A stretch of 64,000 nucleotides of DNA from G965222335 sp965222335 (GCA_965222335.1 OZ244944.1:1736001-1800000), one strand, 5' to 3'; shown: positions 8,338-17,324, counted from the stretch's first letter. Numbers and translations: made by a program. Notes: a model not told the origin generated them from the sequence alone.

Positions 8338-10202
8338 CAGTCCAGGCCCTGGCGAAAGCGCAGGCGCAGGGACACCTGGGCATCGTGCACGATGGCAAAG
8401 GCGTCGCGCAGCTGCTCCCGGGCCATCTTCGGCAGCTGCCGCGGGTCCACCCGGTTGCCCGTTGGCTCCCCACCGGGGATCTGTTGCACCTGGTGCTGCA
8501 GGCGCAGGCGCTGCAGACAGTGCAGGGCATCGCTGAGATTGCGGCCATCCACGGTCGCCAGGTGACCCTCGCGCACCAGCTGGCGCAGGCGCTCCTCACT
8601 GTTGACCGCACACAGCCCCGCGGCCAGGGCGTGCAGGCGGATGATATCCGTGAGCGGCAGCACACCGCGTTTCTTCAGGTCCAGGCTGCGCTCCTGACTG
8701 CCGTCGCGATCCACCACGAAGCGCCGGAAAATCCCCAGCGGGGCCGGGTTATCCAGGGCATTGGCCGCCAGCGCGGCGAGGAAGATCGTATTCTGCGACG
8801 CCGCCCGCAGCATGGTTTCCTGCAGTGCCTCGCACAGGGACGCATCGCCATGCACCGCCCGCAGGTCAAAAAAGATGGTCACCCGCATGACCGCATCCGG
8901 GGTCGGTGTGTGAGTCCAGCCCCGCGCCGTGGACTGCCACGCCGCCAGGGGCTGGCGCCAGAGGGTGTTGCTGGCCATGACCTCGCCACCACAGTAAGGG
9001 TAGCCGCAGGCGTTCAGGCCGTCGCAGACGAAGTCCGCCAGGCGCGCAAAATAGGCGTCATCGCCCGGCGACATGCTGTCGGCGATTACCAGGCCATTGT
9101 CCTGGTCCGCCCCCAGCAGTTGCTCGCAGCGCCCCTGGGAGCCGAAGCCCAGCCAGCAGTAGGGCACCGGCGCGGGGCCCAACTCAGCCTCCGCCAACTG
9201 CAGCAGGCGCACCGTGACCGCGTCGCTGATCGCGGTCAGCACGCGGCTGACCTGGCGTGGGCGCACCCCGGTGTCCACCCAGTGGGCCACCAGTTGGGGG
9301 ACGCCCGCCAGCAGCTCGCGCAGCCCTGCCACCGACTCCTGCCGGGACAGGTGCTGCACCAGGTACACCGGGTCGTCCCGGCGCGCGAGCATCAGGTCGG
9401 AATTGGTCAGCATGCCGCAGAGCACGCCATCCCGCAGCACCGGCAGGTGGTGGCAGCCGTGGCGGGTCATGGCCAGCAGGGCCTCGAACAGGCTGGCATC
9501 GGCATCGATCGTGTGTGGTTGCGGGGTCATGATTTCCGCCACCGGCGTGGCCGGCGCCAGTCCCGCGACCAGCACCCGCTGGCGCAGGTCGCGGTCAGTG
9601 ACGATCCCCAGCAGGCGCTGTTGATCCAGCACCAGCGCCGAAGACACCCGCCGCCCGGTCATCGCCGTCGCGGCTTCGCGTACGCTGGTTTGGGCGGCGA
9701 CGCCCAGGGGATCTGTACTCATTACCGCCCCCACTGTCTCCGCCAGGGGATGCGGCTGCGGCTCGTAGCGGGCCGCCCGGCGCAGGCGGCGGTCACGCTG
9801 GCTGTGGTAGAAACGGTCGAAGTGACGGTCACTGGCACGCAGGCGCTGATACACCGGGTCCGGCAGCAGGTAGACCAGGCTGTCCTCAATAAAGGTCGCC
9901 ACGACCTCCTCGCACGCGCCGCTGTTCAGGCGACCAATGTGAAAACTCTCGCCCTCGCCGAGGCGGTCCAGCAACTTGTTGTCCGCCGCGCGCAGGTCCA
10001 CCGCTCCCGCACGCAGGATGCGCAGCCCGGCGGGCTCAACCGCAGCGCCCAGTTGCTCGCCGCGGCGGTGGTAGGCGATGGTCATCCCGGCCGCGGCACG
10101 CTCGCAGGTGGCGATTTCCAGCTCGCTGAAGGGCAGGGTCTGGCGCAGGAAGTCCAGCACCGAACCCAGCTCCGGCGCGATGCCACCACCGGGCCCGCTC
10201 AT
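8337..10202 (-). CDS. cNMP-binding / CBS / DUF294 nucleotidyltransferase-like regulator
   Basis: A 621-residue multidomain signalling protein. In order: a cyclic-nucleotide-binding-like beta roll (about 20-125), a CBS domain pair (about 155-275; segments GIVTDRDLRQRV and GMLTNSDLMLAR), then a DUF294 nucleotidyltransferase-like domain with GSQGR (354-358) and DQDN (366-369), and the DUF294 C-terminal helical domain. GSxGR plus an acidic pair resembles the GlnD/GlnE nucleotidyltransferase active site. No transmembrane segment is seen. It lies between the symporter genes and the exonuclease and is presumably a ligand-responsive modifier of acetate transport or use; the target is unknown. Confidence 0.9.
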   Translation of the reverse strand: MSGPGGGIAPELGSVLDFLRQTLPFSELEIATCERAAAGMTIAYHRRGEQLGAAVEPAGLRILRAGAVDLRAADNKLLDRLGEGESFHIGRLNSGACEEVVATFIEDSLVYLLPDPVYQRLRASDRHFDRFYHSQRDRRLRRAARYEPQPHPLAETVGAVMSTDPLGVAAQTSVREAATAMTGRRVSSALVLDQQRLLGIVTDRDLRQRVLVAGLAPATPVAEIMTPQPHTIDADASLFEALLAMTRHGCHHLPVLRDGVLCGMLTNSDLMLARRDDPVYLVQHLSRQESVAGLRELLAGVPQLVAHWVDTGVRPRQVSRVLTAISDAVTVRLLQLAEAELGPAPVPYCWLGFGSQGRCEQLLGADQDNGLVIADSMSPGDDAYFARLADFVCDGLNACGYPYCGGEVMASNTLWRQPLAAWQSTARGWTHTPTPDAVMRVTIFFDLRAVHGDASLCEALQETMLRAASQNTIFLAALAANALDNPAPLGIFRRFVVDRDGSQERSLDLKKRGVLPLTDIIRLHALAAGLCAVNSEERLRQLVREGHLATVDGRNLSDALHCLQRLRLQHQVQQIPGGEPTGNRVDPRQLPKMAREQLRDAFAIVHDAQVSLRLRFRQGLD

Positions 10203-10669
10203 CGTGACAGCCCCCCGGGGCCCGGGTCCCGCCGCAGAAACACGCTCGACAGCTCCGAGGTGAAGCGACTGTCCCCAGCCAGGGCAACCAGGCGCAGGGG
10301 CGCATCGGGCGGCGGCAGGGCGGCCAGTGGCAGACGCCAGAGGCGACCGGCAGCGTCCGCGCGCTGCATGGGCGACGGCGCTGCGTCCCCCACCGCAAGG
10401 ACTACCCCCTGCAGGGGCAGGCTGGCATCAATTTGCAGCGCACTGCCGCGCTTGGTCAGCGGGCTCAGCGCCAGGCGCAGGTCGCCATTGACAAGGTCGC
10501 AGCGACCACTGGCATAGCGGCAGTTACTCTTGGCCAGCAGTGAATACACCGCGCCCGCGCGGGCGGCGTGGGGTTGCTCCGCGAGCAACCTGTCGACGCC
10601 ATACCAGCCCAGAAGGGCCAGCAGGGGGCAGACCAGCAGCGCAACGATCACATGCCTGTTATGCCACAT
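10199..10669 (-). CDS. Small membrane-anchored protein of unknown function
   Basis: A 156-residue protein with one N-terminal hydrophobic helix (about residues 8-28) and a soluble, probably periplasmic remainder with two cysteines close together (NCRYASGRC) that could form a disulfide. I do not recognise the family. Its stop overlaps the next gene's ATG by four bases (ATGA), placing it in the operon between the symporter and the CBS/DUF294 regulator. It may be an accessory of the transporter, by position only. Confidence 0.7.
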   Translation of the reverse strand: MWHNRHVIVALLVCPLLALLGWYGVDRLLAEQPHAARAGAVYSLLAKSNCRYASGRCDLVNGDLRLALSPLTKRGSALQIDASLPLQGVVLAVGDAAPSPMQRADAAGRLWRLPLAALPPPDAPLRLVALAGDSRFTSELSSVFLRRDPGPGGLSR

Positions 10670-10685
10670 CGCTGCGCCACCCCGC

Positions 10686-12416
10686 TCAGTGGTCCGTGGC
10701 CGCCTCGGCGCCCACCGGCACCCGGATATGCTCCACCAGTTCCCGCACCGAGGCTGGCGGAGCCGGGGTCAGGCGGGACACCAGGTTGGCGACGCCGAAG
10801 TTGACCAGTGCGCCCACCGCGCCGAAAGCGTTGGGCTCGATACCCAGGAACCAGTTGGGGGGCATGTTGCCCAGGAATGCCGTGGATTCGACGAACATGA
10901 TGCCCTTGTGCTGGAACACGTAGAACAGGGTCACGCCGATACCAGCCACCATGCCGGCAATCGCCCCCTCCTTGTTCACCCGCGCGGAGAAAATACCCAT
11001 CATCAGCGCGGGAAAGATCGAAGACGCGGCGAGGCCGAAGGCCAGGGCCACGGTGCCGGCGGCAAAGTCCGGTGGGTTCATGCCCAGGTAGCCGGCACCC
11101 GCGATCGCCAGCGCCATCGCCACCCGGCTGGCCAGCAGCTCCTGCTTTTCGCTGATGCCCGGGGCCACCATGCCCTTGAGCAGGTCGTGGGAAATTGCCG
11201 AGGATATGGCCAGTAACAGGCCCGCCGCGGTGGACAGCGCCGCCGCCAGCCCCCCCGCGGCGACCAGCGCGATCACCCAGTTGGGCAGGCGGGCGATCTC
11301 CGGGTTGGCCAGCACCATGATGTCCCGGTCCAGGGTGACCATCTCGCTGCTGGCGCTGTCGGCGCTGTACTGGATGCGACCGTCGCCGTTCTTGTCCTCG
11401 AACTCCAGCAGGCCGGTTTTCTCCCAGTTGCGGAACCACTGGGGCCGCTCCTCGTAGATCAGGTGCTCCCCGGGGGCAGGCTCGATCGTGTGCATGAAAT
11501 TGAGCCGCGCCATGCCCGCCACCGCCGGCGCCGTGGTGTACAGAATAGCGATGAAGACCAGCGCCCAACCCGCCGAGGAGCGCGCATCCCGCACCCGCGG
11601 CACGGTGAAAAAGCGAATGATCACGTGGGGCAGGCCCGCAGTGCCGATCATCAGCGACAGGGTGTAGGCGCACATATTGAGGGTGCTGAGGCGCACATCG
11701 GTGGTGTACTGGTCGAAGCCCAGGTCGGTGACCACCTGGTCGAGCTTGTCCAGCAGGTAAGTATCGGAGCCGCTGAGCGTACTGCCCAGGCCCAGCTGCG
11801 GCAGCGGGTTGCCGGTCAGCTGCAGGCTGATGAAGATCGCGGGTATGGTGTAGGCCAGGATCAGGACGCAGAACTGGGCAATCTGGGTATAGGTGATGCC
11901 CTTCATGCCACCCAGCACGGAGTAAAAGAAGACAATGCACATGCCCACCAGCAGCCCGGTACCGTACTCCACCTCGAGGAAGCGCGAAAAGGCCACGCCC
12001 ACGCCCTTCATCTGGCCAATCACGTAGGTCACCGAGCAGATGATCAGGCAGATGACGGCCACCACGCGCGCGGTGCGCGAGTAGAAGCGGTCGCCAATAA
12101 ATTCCGGCACCGTGAACTTGCCGTACTTGCGCAGGTAGGGCGCCAGGAGCATGGCCAGCAACACGAAGCCGCCGGTCCAGCCCATCAGGAAAACCGAGCC
12201 GCCGTAGCCCATAAACGCAATCAGGCCCGCCATGGAAATAAACGAGGCAGCGGACATCCAGTCGGCGGCGGTGGCCATCCCGTTGGCGACCGGGTGGACC
12301 CCGCCACCGGCCACGTAAAAGTCCTTGGTGGAGCCCGCGCGGGACCAGATGGCGATGCCGACATACAGTGCGAAGGTGGCGCCCACCACCAGGTAGGTCA
12401 TTGTCCTCAAGTCCAT
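10686..12416 (-). CDS. Sodium:solute symporter, VC_2705-type (acetate/monocarboxylate)
   Basis: A 576-residue, multi-spanning inner-membrane SSS-family transporter resembling ActP and the VC_2705 subfamily that pairs with DUF4212 proteins. The first helices include the conserved NGMATAADWMSAASF region. A hydrophilic loop between residues 310 and 360 contains DKNGDGRIQY (341-350), which resembles an EF-hand calcium loop but lacks the usual terminal Glu. Located 8 bases after the DUF4212 gene. Acetate or a similar small carboxylate is the likely substrate, given the convergent acs and the family; the exact substrate is not shown by sequence. Confidence 0.92.
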   Translation of the reverse strand: MDLRTMTYLVVGATFALYVGIAIWSRAGSTKDFYVAGGGVHPVANGMATAADWMSAASFISMAGLIAFMGYGGSVFLMGWTGGFVLLAMLLAPYLRKYGKFTVPEFIGDRFYSRTARVVAVICLIICSVTYVIGQMKGVGVAFSRFLEVEYGTGLLVGMCIVFFYSVLGGMKGITYTQIAQFCVLILAYTIPAIFISLQLTGNPLPQLGLGSTLSGSDTYLLDKLDQVVTDLGFDQYTTDVRLSTLNMCAYTLSLMIGTAGLPHVIIRFFTVPRVRDARSSAGWALVFIAILYTTAPAVAGMARLNFMHTIEPAPGEHLIYEERPQWFRNWEKTGLLEFEDKNGDGRIQYSADSASSEMVTLDRDIMVLANPEIARLPNWVIALVAAGGLAAALSTAAGLLLAISSAISHDLLKGMVAPGISEKQELLASRVAMALAIAGAGYLGMNPPDFAAGTVALAFGLAASSIFPALMMGIFSARVNKEGAIAGMVAGIGVTLFYVFQHKGIMFVESTAFLGNMPPNWFLGIEPNAFGAVGALVNFGVANLVSRLTPAPPASVRELVEHIRVPVGAEAATDH

Positions 12417-12424
12417 GGGAACCC

Positions 12425-12691
12425 CTACTCGTCTTCCAGACCGAATTCACGGTCCAGGGCCGCCATGCGCCGGGCGTAGTAAAAGATCAGGATCACGAAG
12501 GTGTAGATCGAGCCCTGCTGGGCAAACCAGAAACCCAGCTTGTAGCCGCCTATCTGGATCTGGTTGAGCACGTCCACCAGCAGAATACCGCAGCCATAGC
12601 TCACCGCGAACCATACCAGCAGCAGCTTCAGCATCAGCGCCAGGTTGCGCCGCCAGTAGGCTTTTGCCTGGGCTTCACTCAATCGGGTCAC
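12425..12691 (-). CDS. DUF4212 symporter small subunit
   Basis: An 88-residue membrane protein with two hydrophobic helices (about 18-40 and 50-72), an N-terminal YWRRNLALM motif and an acidic C-terminus. This is the DUF4212/TIGR03647 family, whose genes almost always precede a VC_2705-type sodium:solute symporter, as here. Probably a small subunit or assembly partner of the transporter in the inner membrane. It is the first gene of the operon running down to the exonuclease. Confidence 0.92.
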   Translation of the reverse strand: MTRLSEAQAKAYWRRNLALMLKLLLVWFAVSYGCGILLVDVLNQIQIGGYKLGFWFAQQGSIYTFVILIFYYARRMAALDREFGLEDE

Positions 12692-12757
12692 ACCGCACCT
12701 CCGTTCTTATAGTTTGGGGAACGGTCCGTACTATAGCAGGGCGCGCGGTGAGCCTGG

Positions 12758-14128
12758 CTACTCCTGCATGCCGTGATAGAGCAGGCGAATCAGCAGGCGC
12801 ACGCCGTCGTTGTCCTTGAGCTCGGCGTAACGCGGCCCCTCGCGCTTGCCGATATCACGGATGTCCGCCATCAGCTCCGGGTGGAACTGCGAGGTAAAGG
12901 AGCGCCGCAGCCGGTGGGTCTCCCAGTCCTTGTAGTAGATGCAGGTGGTGGAAACCTCGGTCCACACACTGTCCTGGACCTCGGTCCGCGACAGGATCTC
13001 CACCGCGTAGGGCAGGCTCAGAAGCCAGGCCAGGGGACTCACCGCCAGCTCGTAGCGCAGGGGTACGATGGTGTCGTGCAGCAGTTTATAGGCCCAGTTG
13101 GCGAACAAGGCGGCCTCCTCGTTGACCTCGTCACCGTGGAACATGGCGATATTCAGCTCCCGTTCCTGGGAAAGCATGGTGTCGATCACCCCCTCGAGCT
13201 CATCGGCTATCAGGGCATGGGTGTCTATCAGTTCACCGGGGATATGGTCGCAGCCGATACTCTCGTAGGGCAGCAGGCGCCGCGGGCCCACCTCGATCAT
13301 TTCATTCGGCGCCACGGCGAAACGCGGGTCGTCCCAGCCCCGGGCCAGGCACTCGCCGGCCTTCATTACCGAGAGCTCCAGGCCCACGGCGGCTATCCGG
13401 TGGCACACCCGCTGCAGGGCACGCAGGGCCCGCCCGTTGGGGTCCAGCGGCAGGTGCCTGAGGTCATTCACTGCCTCCACCGCTGAGCGGATCAGGCGCA
13501 CATGGGAAGTCGCCGCCAATTGGTGGCCCAGGCAAATAAACACGCAGGGGCCACTGCCGGTGGAGCGGCGCAGGAGGAGCTGGTCGGTAAGCGCCAGCAT
13601 GTCTTCCAGGGTCCCGGTGTAGCCGTCGAAGGAGCCGGGATCGTAGGCGGAGGGGTTGCCCCCCTGGACCACGGTCGCCAGACCGGCGCTGAGCACGTTT
13701 GCCAGGCGCTGGGGATTGTCGACCCCGCTCTGCCACAGGGGGTACAGCACCGTATCGGCGTCCGCGACCTGCTGCAGGATGTAGGCGACATTCTTGGAGG
13801 CGCGGACCTCCTCCGACTGCAGGTTAATGCCCACATTGGGCCAGGGCTCAACAATGGACACGCTGTGCCGCTGGACTTCCGGCAGGCCCATCAGGATTCG
13901 CAACTCCTCGGGCCCGCTGATGATTTTCTCCAGCGGCGGCGCCACCCCCCATTCGAACAACGAATTGTCCAGCAGCATGTCGCGCCCCGGGAAAGGCGTG
14001 GGCGAGGTCCGGTCCTTGAGAAAGTAACCGAGCAGCGCGTGCACCGACTGCGGGCTGGAGGGATAGTGCCCGAGGATACCCGGCGTCGTGCGCCAGCCCA
14101 GGGACTCCGGGGTCAGGGGAGATGGCAT
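12758..14128 (-). CDS. Glutamine amidotransferase-like protein with a long internal insertion
   Basis: A 456-residue protein that I cannot place in a named family. Parts of the class I amidotransferase active site are recognisable: the nucleophile-elbow sequence FICLGHQLA with Cys199, a downstream FHGDEVN (330-336), and SQFHPEL with His416 and Glu418, the His-Glu pair position. In ordinary class I domains the Cys and His lie about 80-100 residues apart; here 217 residues separate them, with an all-soluble insertion between. The first 190 residues are also additional. No synthetase partner gene lies next to it. Could be an unusual amidase or a glutaminase-fold protein with another role. Confidence 0.7.
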   Translation of the reverse strand: MPSPLTPESLGWRTTPGILGHYPSSPQSVHALLGYFLKDRTSPTPFPGRDMLLDNSLFEWGVAPPLEKIISGPEELRILMGLPEVQRHSVSIVEPWPNVGINLQSEEVRASKNVAYILQQVADADTVLYPLWQSGVDNPQRLANVLSAGLATVVQGGNPSAYDPGSFDGYTGTLEDMLALTDQLLLRRSTGSGPCVFICLGHQLAATSHVRLIRSAVEAVNDLRHLPLDPNGRALRALQRVCHRIAAVGLELSVMKAGECLARGWDDPRFAVAPNEMIEVGPRRLLPYESIGCDHIPGELIDTHALIADELEGVIDTMLSQERELNIAMFHGDEVNEEAALFANWAYKLLHDTIVPLRYELAVSPLAWLLSLPYAVEILSRTEVQDSVWTEVSTTCIYYKDWETHRLRRSFTSQFHPELMADIRDIGKREGPRYAELKDNDGVRLLIRLLYHGMQE

Positions 14129-14319
14129 CGCGGCCTCTTTAAAGACTTATTGTGGGGGTCGCGCCAGGCGCGCACGACACCGCTTTGCAGCAAGTTGCAT
14201 GCCAGCGTGCCTCCCACGCTCGCCGCCCCGGCGCCTGTGCCAGCCGGGGGGCGCTCTGCAGCGAGAATTCCTGTTAGACTGGAATGACTGCGGCCGGGTA
14301 GCCCCGACACGAAAAAAAA

Positions 14320-15057
14320 ATGGATTGGCGTGTTGTCTTTGGATTGAGCATAACCCTGATCTGGATCACGGGGGGGCTGCTCTACCTCCTCGGCGTGGTC
14401 GGCTGGAGCGACTTCCTGTACCTACCCACGGCGGATATCGGCAGTTTCCTCGAGGGTGCCTTCGCCCCGCTTGCCTTTCTCTGGCTGGTGTTGGGGCACT
14501 TTATCCAGCAAAAGGAAATCTCCGCCAACACCAAGGCGATCAACCTGCAGGAAATGAGCGCGCGCCGTCTGGAGCTGCACTCCCGCCGCGACAGCTATTT
14601 CAAGCTGCTCAGCCTCGTCCAGGACCAGCTCGGCTCAATCGCCGGCTTTCACTACATGTCGATCTGCGGCCCCACGGGCACGGGGGAGATCAGCCAGGAA
14701 GAGTTTTCCGAGCAGCGCACCCACGCCAATACCGGTGACCATGCCTGGTTTATCCGCAAAATGCTCGGTCTGGCCATCACGCACCGCGACGATGACGACG
14801 CCCTGTATGACATTTTTTTCGGCACCGAGATACGCACCCGACACTCGCATAACTTCTGCAACACCTTTACCAAGCTGCTGGAAGCGGCCCGGCAGGTAGA
14901 CACCGAGGAGATGGTCACCGGGGCCCTGCTCTATGGCTCCGCCGCGGGCATGCTATACCGGGTAATCCGCCACGCCACCGGCCAGGAACCGATGGACCCC
15001 ATTACCGGGCTGTCCGGCGCACCGCCATCGGTCGCGGAAATAGTTGAGGCTGTCTAG
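14320..15057 (+). CDS. Two-helix inner-membrane protein, unknown
   Basis: 245 residues. Two N-terminal transmembrane helices (about 5-28 and 45-65) separated by a short loop, then a cytoplasmic mostly helical region with a likely coiled coil around 66-100 (QQKEISANTKAINLQEMSARR). The layout resembles phage- or plasmid-associated abortive-infection-type membrane proteins only superficially, and no family was recognised. An A-run immediately precedes the ATG and no good ribosome binding site is visible. Stand-alone gene, divergent from the amidotransferase-like gene. Confidence 0.7.
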   Translation: MDWRVVFGLSITLIWITGGLLYLLGVVGWSDFLYLPTADIGSFLEGAFAPLAFLWLVLGHFIQQKEISANTKAINLQEMSARRLELHSRRDSYFKLLSLVQDQLGSIAGFHYMSICGPTGTGEISQEEFSEQRTHANTGDHAWFIRKMLGLAITHRDDDDALYDIFFGTEIRTRHSHNFCNTFTKLLEAARQVDTEEMVTGALLYGSAAGMLYRVIRHATGQEPMDPITGLSGAPPSVAEIVEAV

Positions 15058-15186
15058 GTTTCTACCCAAGCGACACGAACGCGCCCCGGGATTGACCGCA
15101 ATGCACTGTTTTTGCGCAAAGCCGGGGTTGATAAGCTTTACCCCTATTCGGCAATCCCCGGGCTGAAGGAGCTTTCACCCCAAGCT

Positions 15187-16731
15187 ATGAACGCGACAGG
15201 TCCAGCAGCACCCACAGCTCCTCTCCCGCACCTTGCCCTGGTGGCCCTGTTGTGGGCGCTGGCGAGCCCGGTCACGGCCGCTGCAGCGAAAGACGAGACC
15301 GCAAGCCCGGCGACGCCACCCGCGACGGCGGCCGCCGCGACGGCGGCCGACCGGCACCGGCCCAAGGCCAGGGATATGGCCCTGGACGAGCCCATCGACA
15401 GCGAGGATATCGGCCAGCCAGCCGCCCCGAAGTCGCCCCAGGCAGGCACGGTGGATACAGAGACCACAGTCGCCGAACCCGAAACAGCGCCCGAGCACGA
15501 GACAGCGACGGAGTCCGGGGGCCCTGAGCCGGTGCCACTGCCCGCCGACGCCGAGACGCCCAAAGCCGGGACGCCCGAAGCCGGGACGCCCGAAGTCGAG
15601 GACACGCCCGCGGTAGCAGCCCCCGGGCCCTTCGTGCTGCTGGGCACTGAGGTACCCCCCGCCACCTCCACCCGCCTCGCCTGGGCGCCCAGCCAGTCCT
15701 TCGAAGGGGTCTACAGCGCCACGCCGGTGCTGGTGGTCAATGGTGTCGAACCCGGGCCCACCCTCTGCCTGACCGCGGCGGTGCACGGGGACGAGCTCAA
15801 CGGCGTCGAAACCGTGCGCCGGGTGCTGTACAACCTCAATGCAGACACCCTCAGGGGCACGGTGATCGGGGTGCCCATCGTCAACCTGCAGGGCTTTCAT
15901 CGCAGCTCCCGCTACCTCGGCGACCGGCGGGACCTCAACCGCTACTTCCCCGGCGACCCCGAGGGCAGCTCCGCCTCGCGGATCGCCCATTCCTTCTTCC
16001 ACGAAATCGTCCAGCACTGCAGTGCCCTGGTGGACCTGCACACGGGATCCTTCTATCGCACCAACCTGCCCCAGCTGCGCGGCGACCTGCGCGACCCGGC
16101 GGTAGTGGAGCTGACCCGCAGCTTCGGTTCCACCGTGGTCCTGCACAATGACGGCGCCCAGGGCACCCTGCGCCGGGCCGCGGTTGCCGCGGGCATCCCC
16201 GCGGTTACCCTCGAGGCCGGCGCCCCGATGGTGCTGGACGAGACCAGCGTGGCGCACAGCGTCAAGGGCATCCGCACTCTGCTCCACCACCTCGGTATGG
16301 TCAGCAAGTTCCGCCTCTGGGGCGACCCGGAGCCCGTCTACTACAACTCCTACTGGCAGCGGGCCCCCGAGGGCGGGATCGTATTCAGCAATGTCGGCCT
16401 GGGGGAAAATGTGCGCGAGGGCGACCTGCTGGGCACGGTGACCAACCCCATTACCAATGTGCGCACCGAGATTCGCTCCAGCTATCGCGGACGGGTGATC
16501 GGCATGGCCCTGAACCAGGTGGTGCAGCCGGGCTTCGCCACCCACCACATCGGCATCCAGGCCAGTGAGGAGCAGATTCCCCTTCCCGGCAGCCCGGCGG
16601 GAGAAGCTGTGCCTGATGACGCGCCCGGCGACGGTATGCTCAACAGCGCCGACGATGCCGACCTCGAGCCCCAGCAGCGGCCCGGCGAGGAAAATCACTA
16701 CGACACCGGGCGCGAATCAGACGACGAATAA
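15187..16731 (+). CDS. Exported succinylglutamate desuccinylase/aspartoacylase-family zinc hydrolase
   Basis: A 514-residue member of the AstE/AspA (M14-like) family that removes acyl or amide groups. Zinc-site signatures: AVHGDELNGVE with His200 and Glu203, DRRDLNRYFPG, and VDLHTGS with His285. The N-terminus (MNATGP...) is a signal peptide ending near ASPVTAAAA, so the enzyme is probably periplasmic. A low-complexity Ala/Pro/Glu/Thr linker of about 110 residues follows, including two exact AGTPE units encoded by a 15-base tandem repeat (15562-15591). The acidic C-terminal tail is also unusual. ATG 15187 is chosen over an in-frame TTG at 15112 because it gives the signal peptide. Substrate unknown. 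Confidence 0.85.
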   Translation: MNATGPAAPTAPLPHLALVALLWALASPVTAAAAKDETASPATPPATAAAATAADRHRPKARDMALDEPIDSEDIGQPAAPKSPQAGTVDTETTVAEPETAPEHETATESGGPEPVPLPADAETPKAGTPEAGTPEVEDTPAVAAPGPFVLLGTEVPPATSTRLAWAPSQSFEGVYSATPVLVVNGVEPGPTLCLTAAVHGDELNGVETVRRVLYNLNADTLRGTVIGVPIVNLQGFHRSSRYLGDRRDLNRYFPGDPEGSSASRIAHSFFHEIVQHCSALVDLHTGSFYRTNLPQLRGDLRDPAVVELTRSFGSTVVLHNDGAQGTLRRAAVAAGIPAVTLEAGAPMVLDETSVAHSVKGIRTLLHHLGMVSKFRLWGDPEPVYYNSYWQRAPEGGIVFSNVGLGENVREGDLLGTVTNPITNVRTEIRSSYRGRVIGMALNQVVQPGFATHHIGIQASEEQIPLPGSPAGEAVPDDAPGDGMLNSADDADLEPQQRPGEENHYDTGRESDDE

Positions 16732-16752
16732 GCCCTTCGCCGGGCACGGGTA

Positions 16753-16802
16753 ATACCTGACTATTGCCTGGGGTTTTATAGTCGACTAAAATACTCAGGT
16801 AT
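16753..16802 (+). promoter_or_regulatory. IscR operator region upstream of iscR
   Basis: The 25 bases at 16778-16802 (ATAGTCGACT, then AAAAT, then ACTCAGGTAT) fit the published IscR type 1 consensus ATASYYGACTRWWWYAGTCRRSTAT at 24 of 25 positions, with one G-to-C change in the right half. A second perfect left half-site, ATACCTGACTATT, lies 25 bases upstream at 16753-16765. A paired-site layout like that of the enterobacterial isc promoter is therefore plausible. Holo-IscR would repress the whole iscR-suf operon here. Confidence 0.8.
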
Positions 16803-16841
16803 GAAGACTGATTCCGCACAACCAGCCGGGGACCCTTCGCC

Positions 16842-17324
16842 ATGCGCCTGACGACCCGCGGCCGCTACGCCGTGACCTCCATGCTCGACCTGGCGCTGCA
16901 CCAGGGCGACGGGCCGATTCCCCTGGCGGGGATTTCCACCCGCCAGGACATCTCCCTGTCCTACCTGGAGCAGCTTTTCTCCCAATTGCGCCGCGGTGGC
17001 CTGGTGCGCAGCGTGCGCGGCCCCGGTGGCGGCTACCACCTGGGCATGCCGGCGGAGAAGATCAGCGTCGCCAGCGTGATCCAGGCGGTCAACGAGAGCA
17101 CCGATGCCACGCGCTGCAAGGGCAAGGGCGACTGTCAGCGGGGTGATACCTGCCTGACGCACCACCTGTGGATGAACCTCAGCGACCAGATTCACGACTT
17201 TCTGGACGCGATTTCGCTGGCCGACCTGGTACAGCGACAGGACGTTCGCAACATCGCCCGCCAGCAGCAACAACGCACGACCGCCATGCAGGCGGACATC
17301 ATCGCCGAGCTGGAGCAAGCCTGA
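16842..17324 (+). CDS. iscR: Fe-S cluster-sensing transcriptional regulator IscR
   Basis: A 160-residue Rrf2-family regulator. It starts MRLTTRGRYAVTSMLDLA, typical of IscR, with a winged helix in the first 70 residues. The [2Fe-2S] ligands Cys92, Cys98, Cys104 and His107 are at the same positions as in Escherichia coli IscR. First gene of the SUF operon and likely autoregulated through the operator just upstream. Here IscR governs SUF rather than ISC genes, a known alternative arrangement. Confidence 0.97.
   Translation: MRLTTRGRYAVTSMLDLALHQGDGPIPLAGISTRQDISLSYLEQLFSQLRRGGLVRSVRGPGGGYHLGMPAEKISVASVIQAVNESTDATRCKGKGDCQRGDTCLTHHLWMNLSDQIHDFLDAISLADLVQRQDVRNIARQQQQRTTAMQADIIAELEQA

Noticed and set aside
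8253..10517. 754-codon open frame on the plus strand opposite the CBS/DUF294 gene
   Set aside because: Antisense shadow caused by high GC; the minus-strand gene has clear domains, and the shadow's protein is rich in Gln/Arg/His with no motif.
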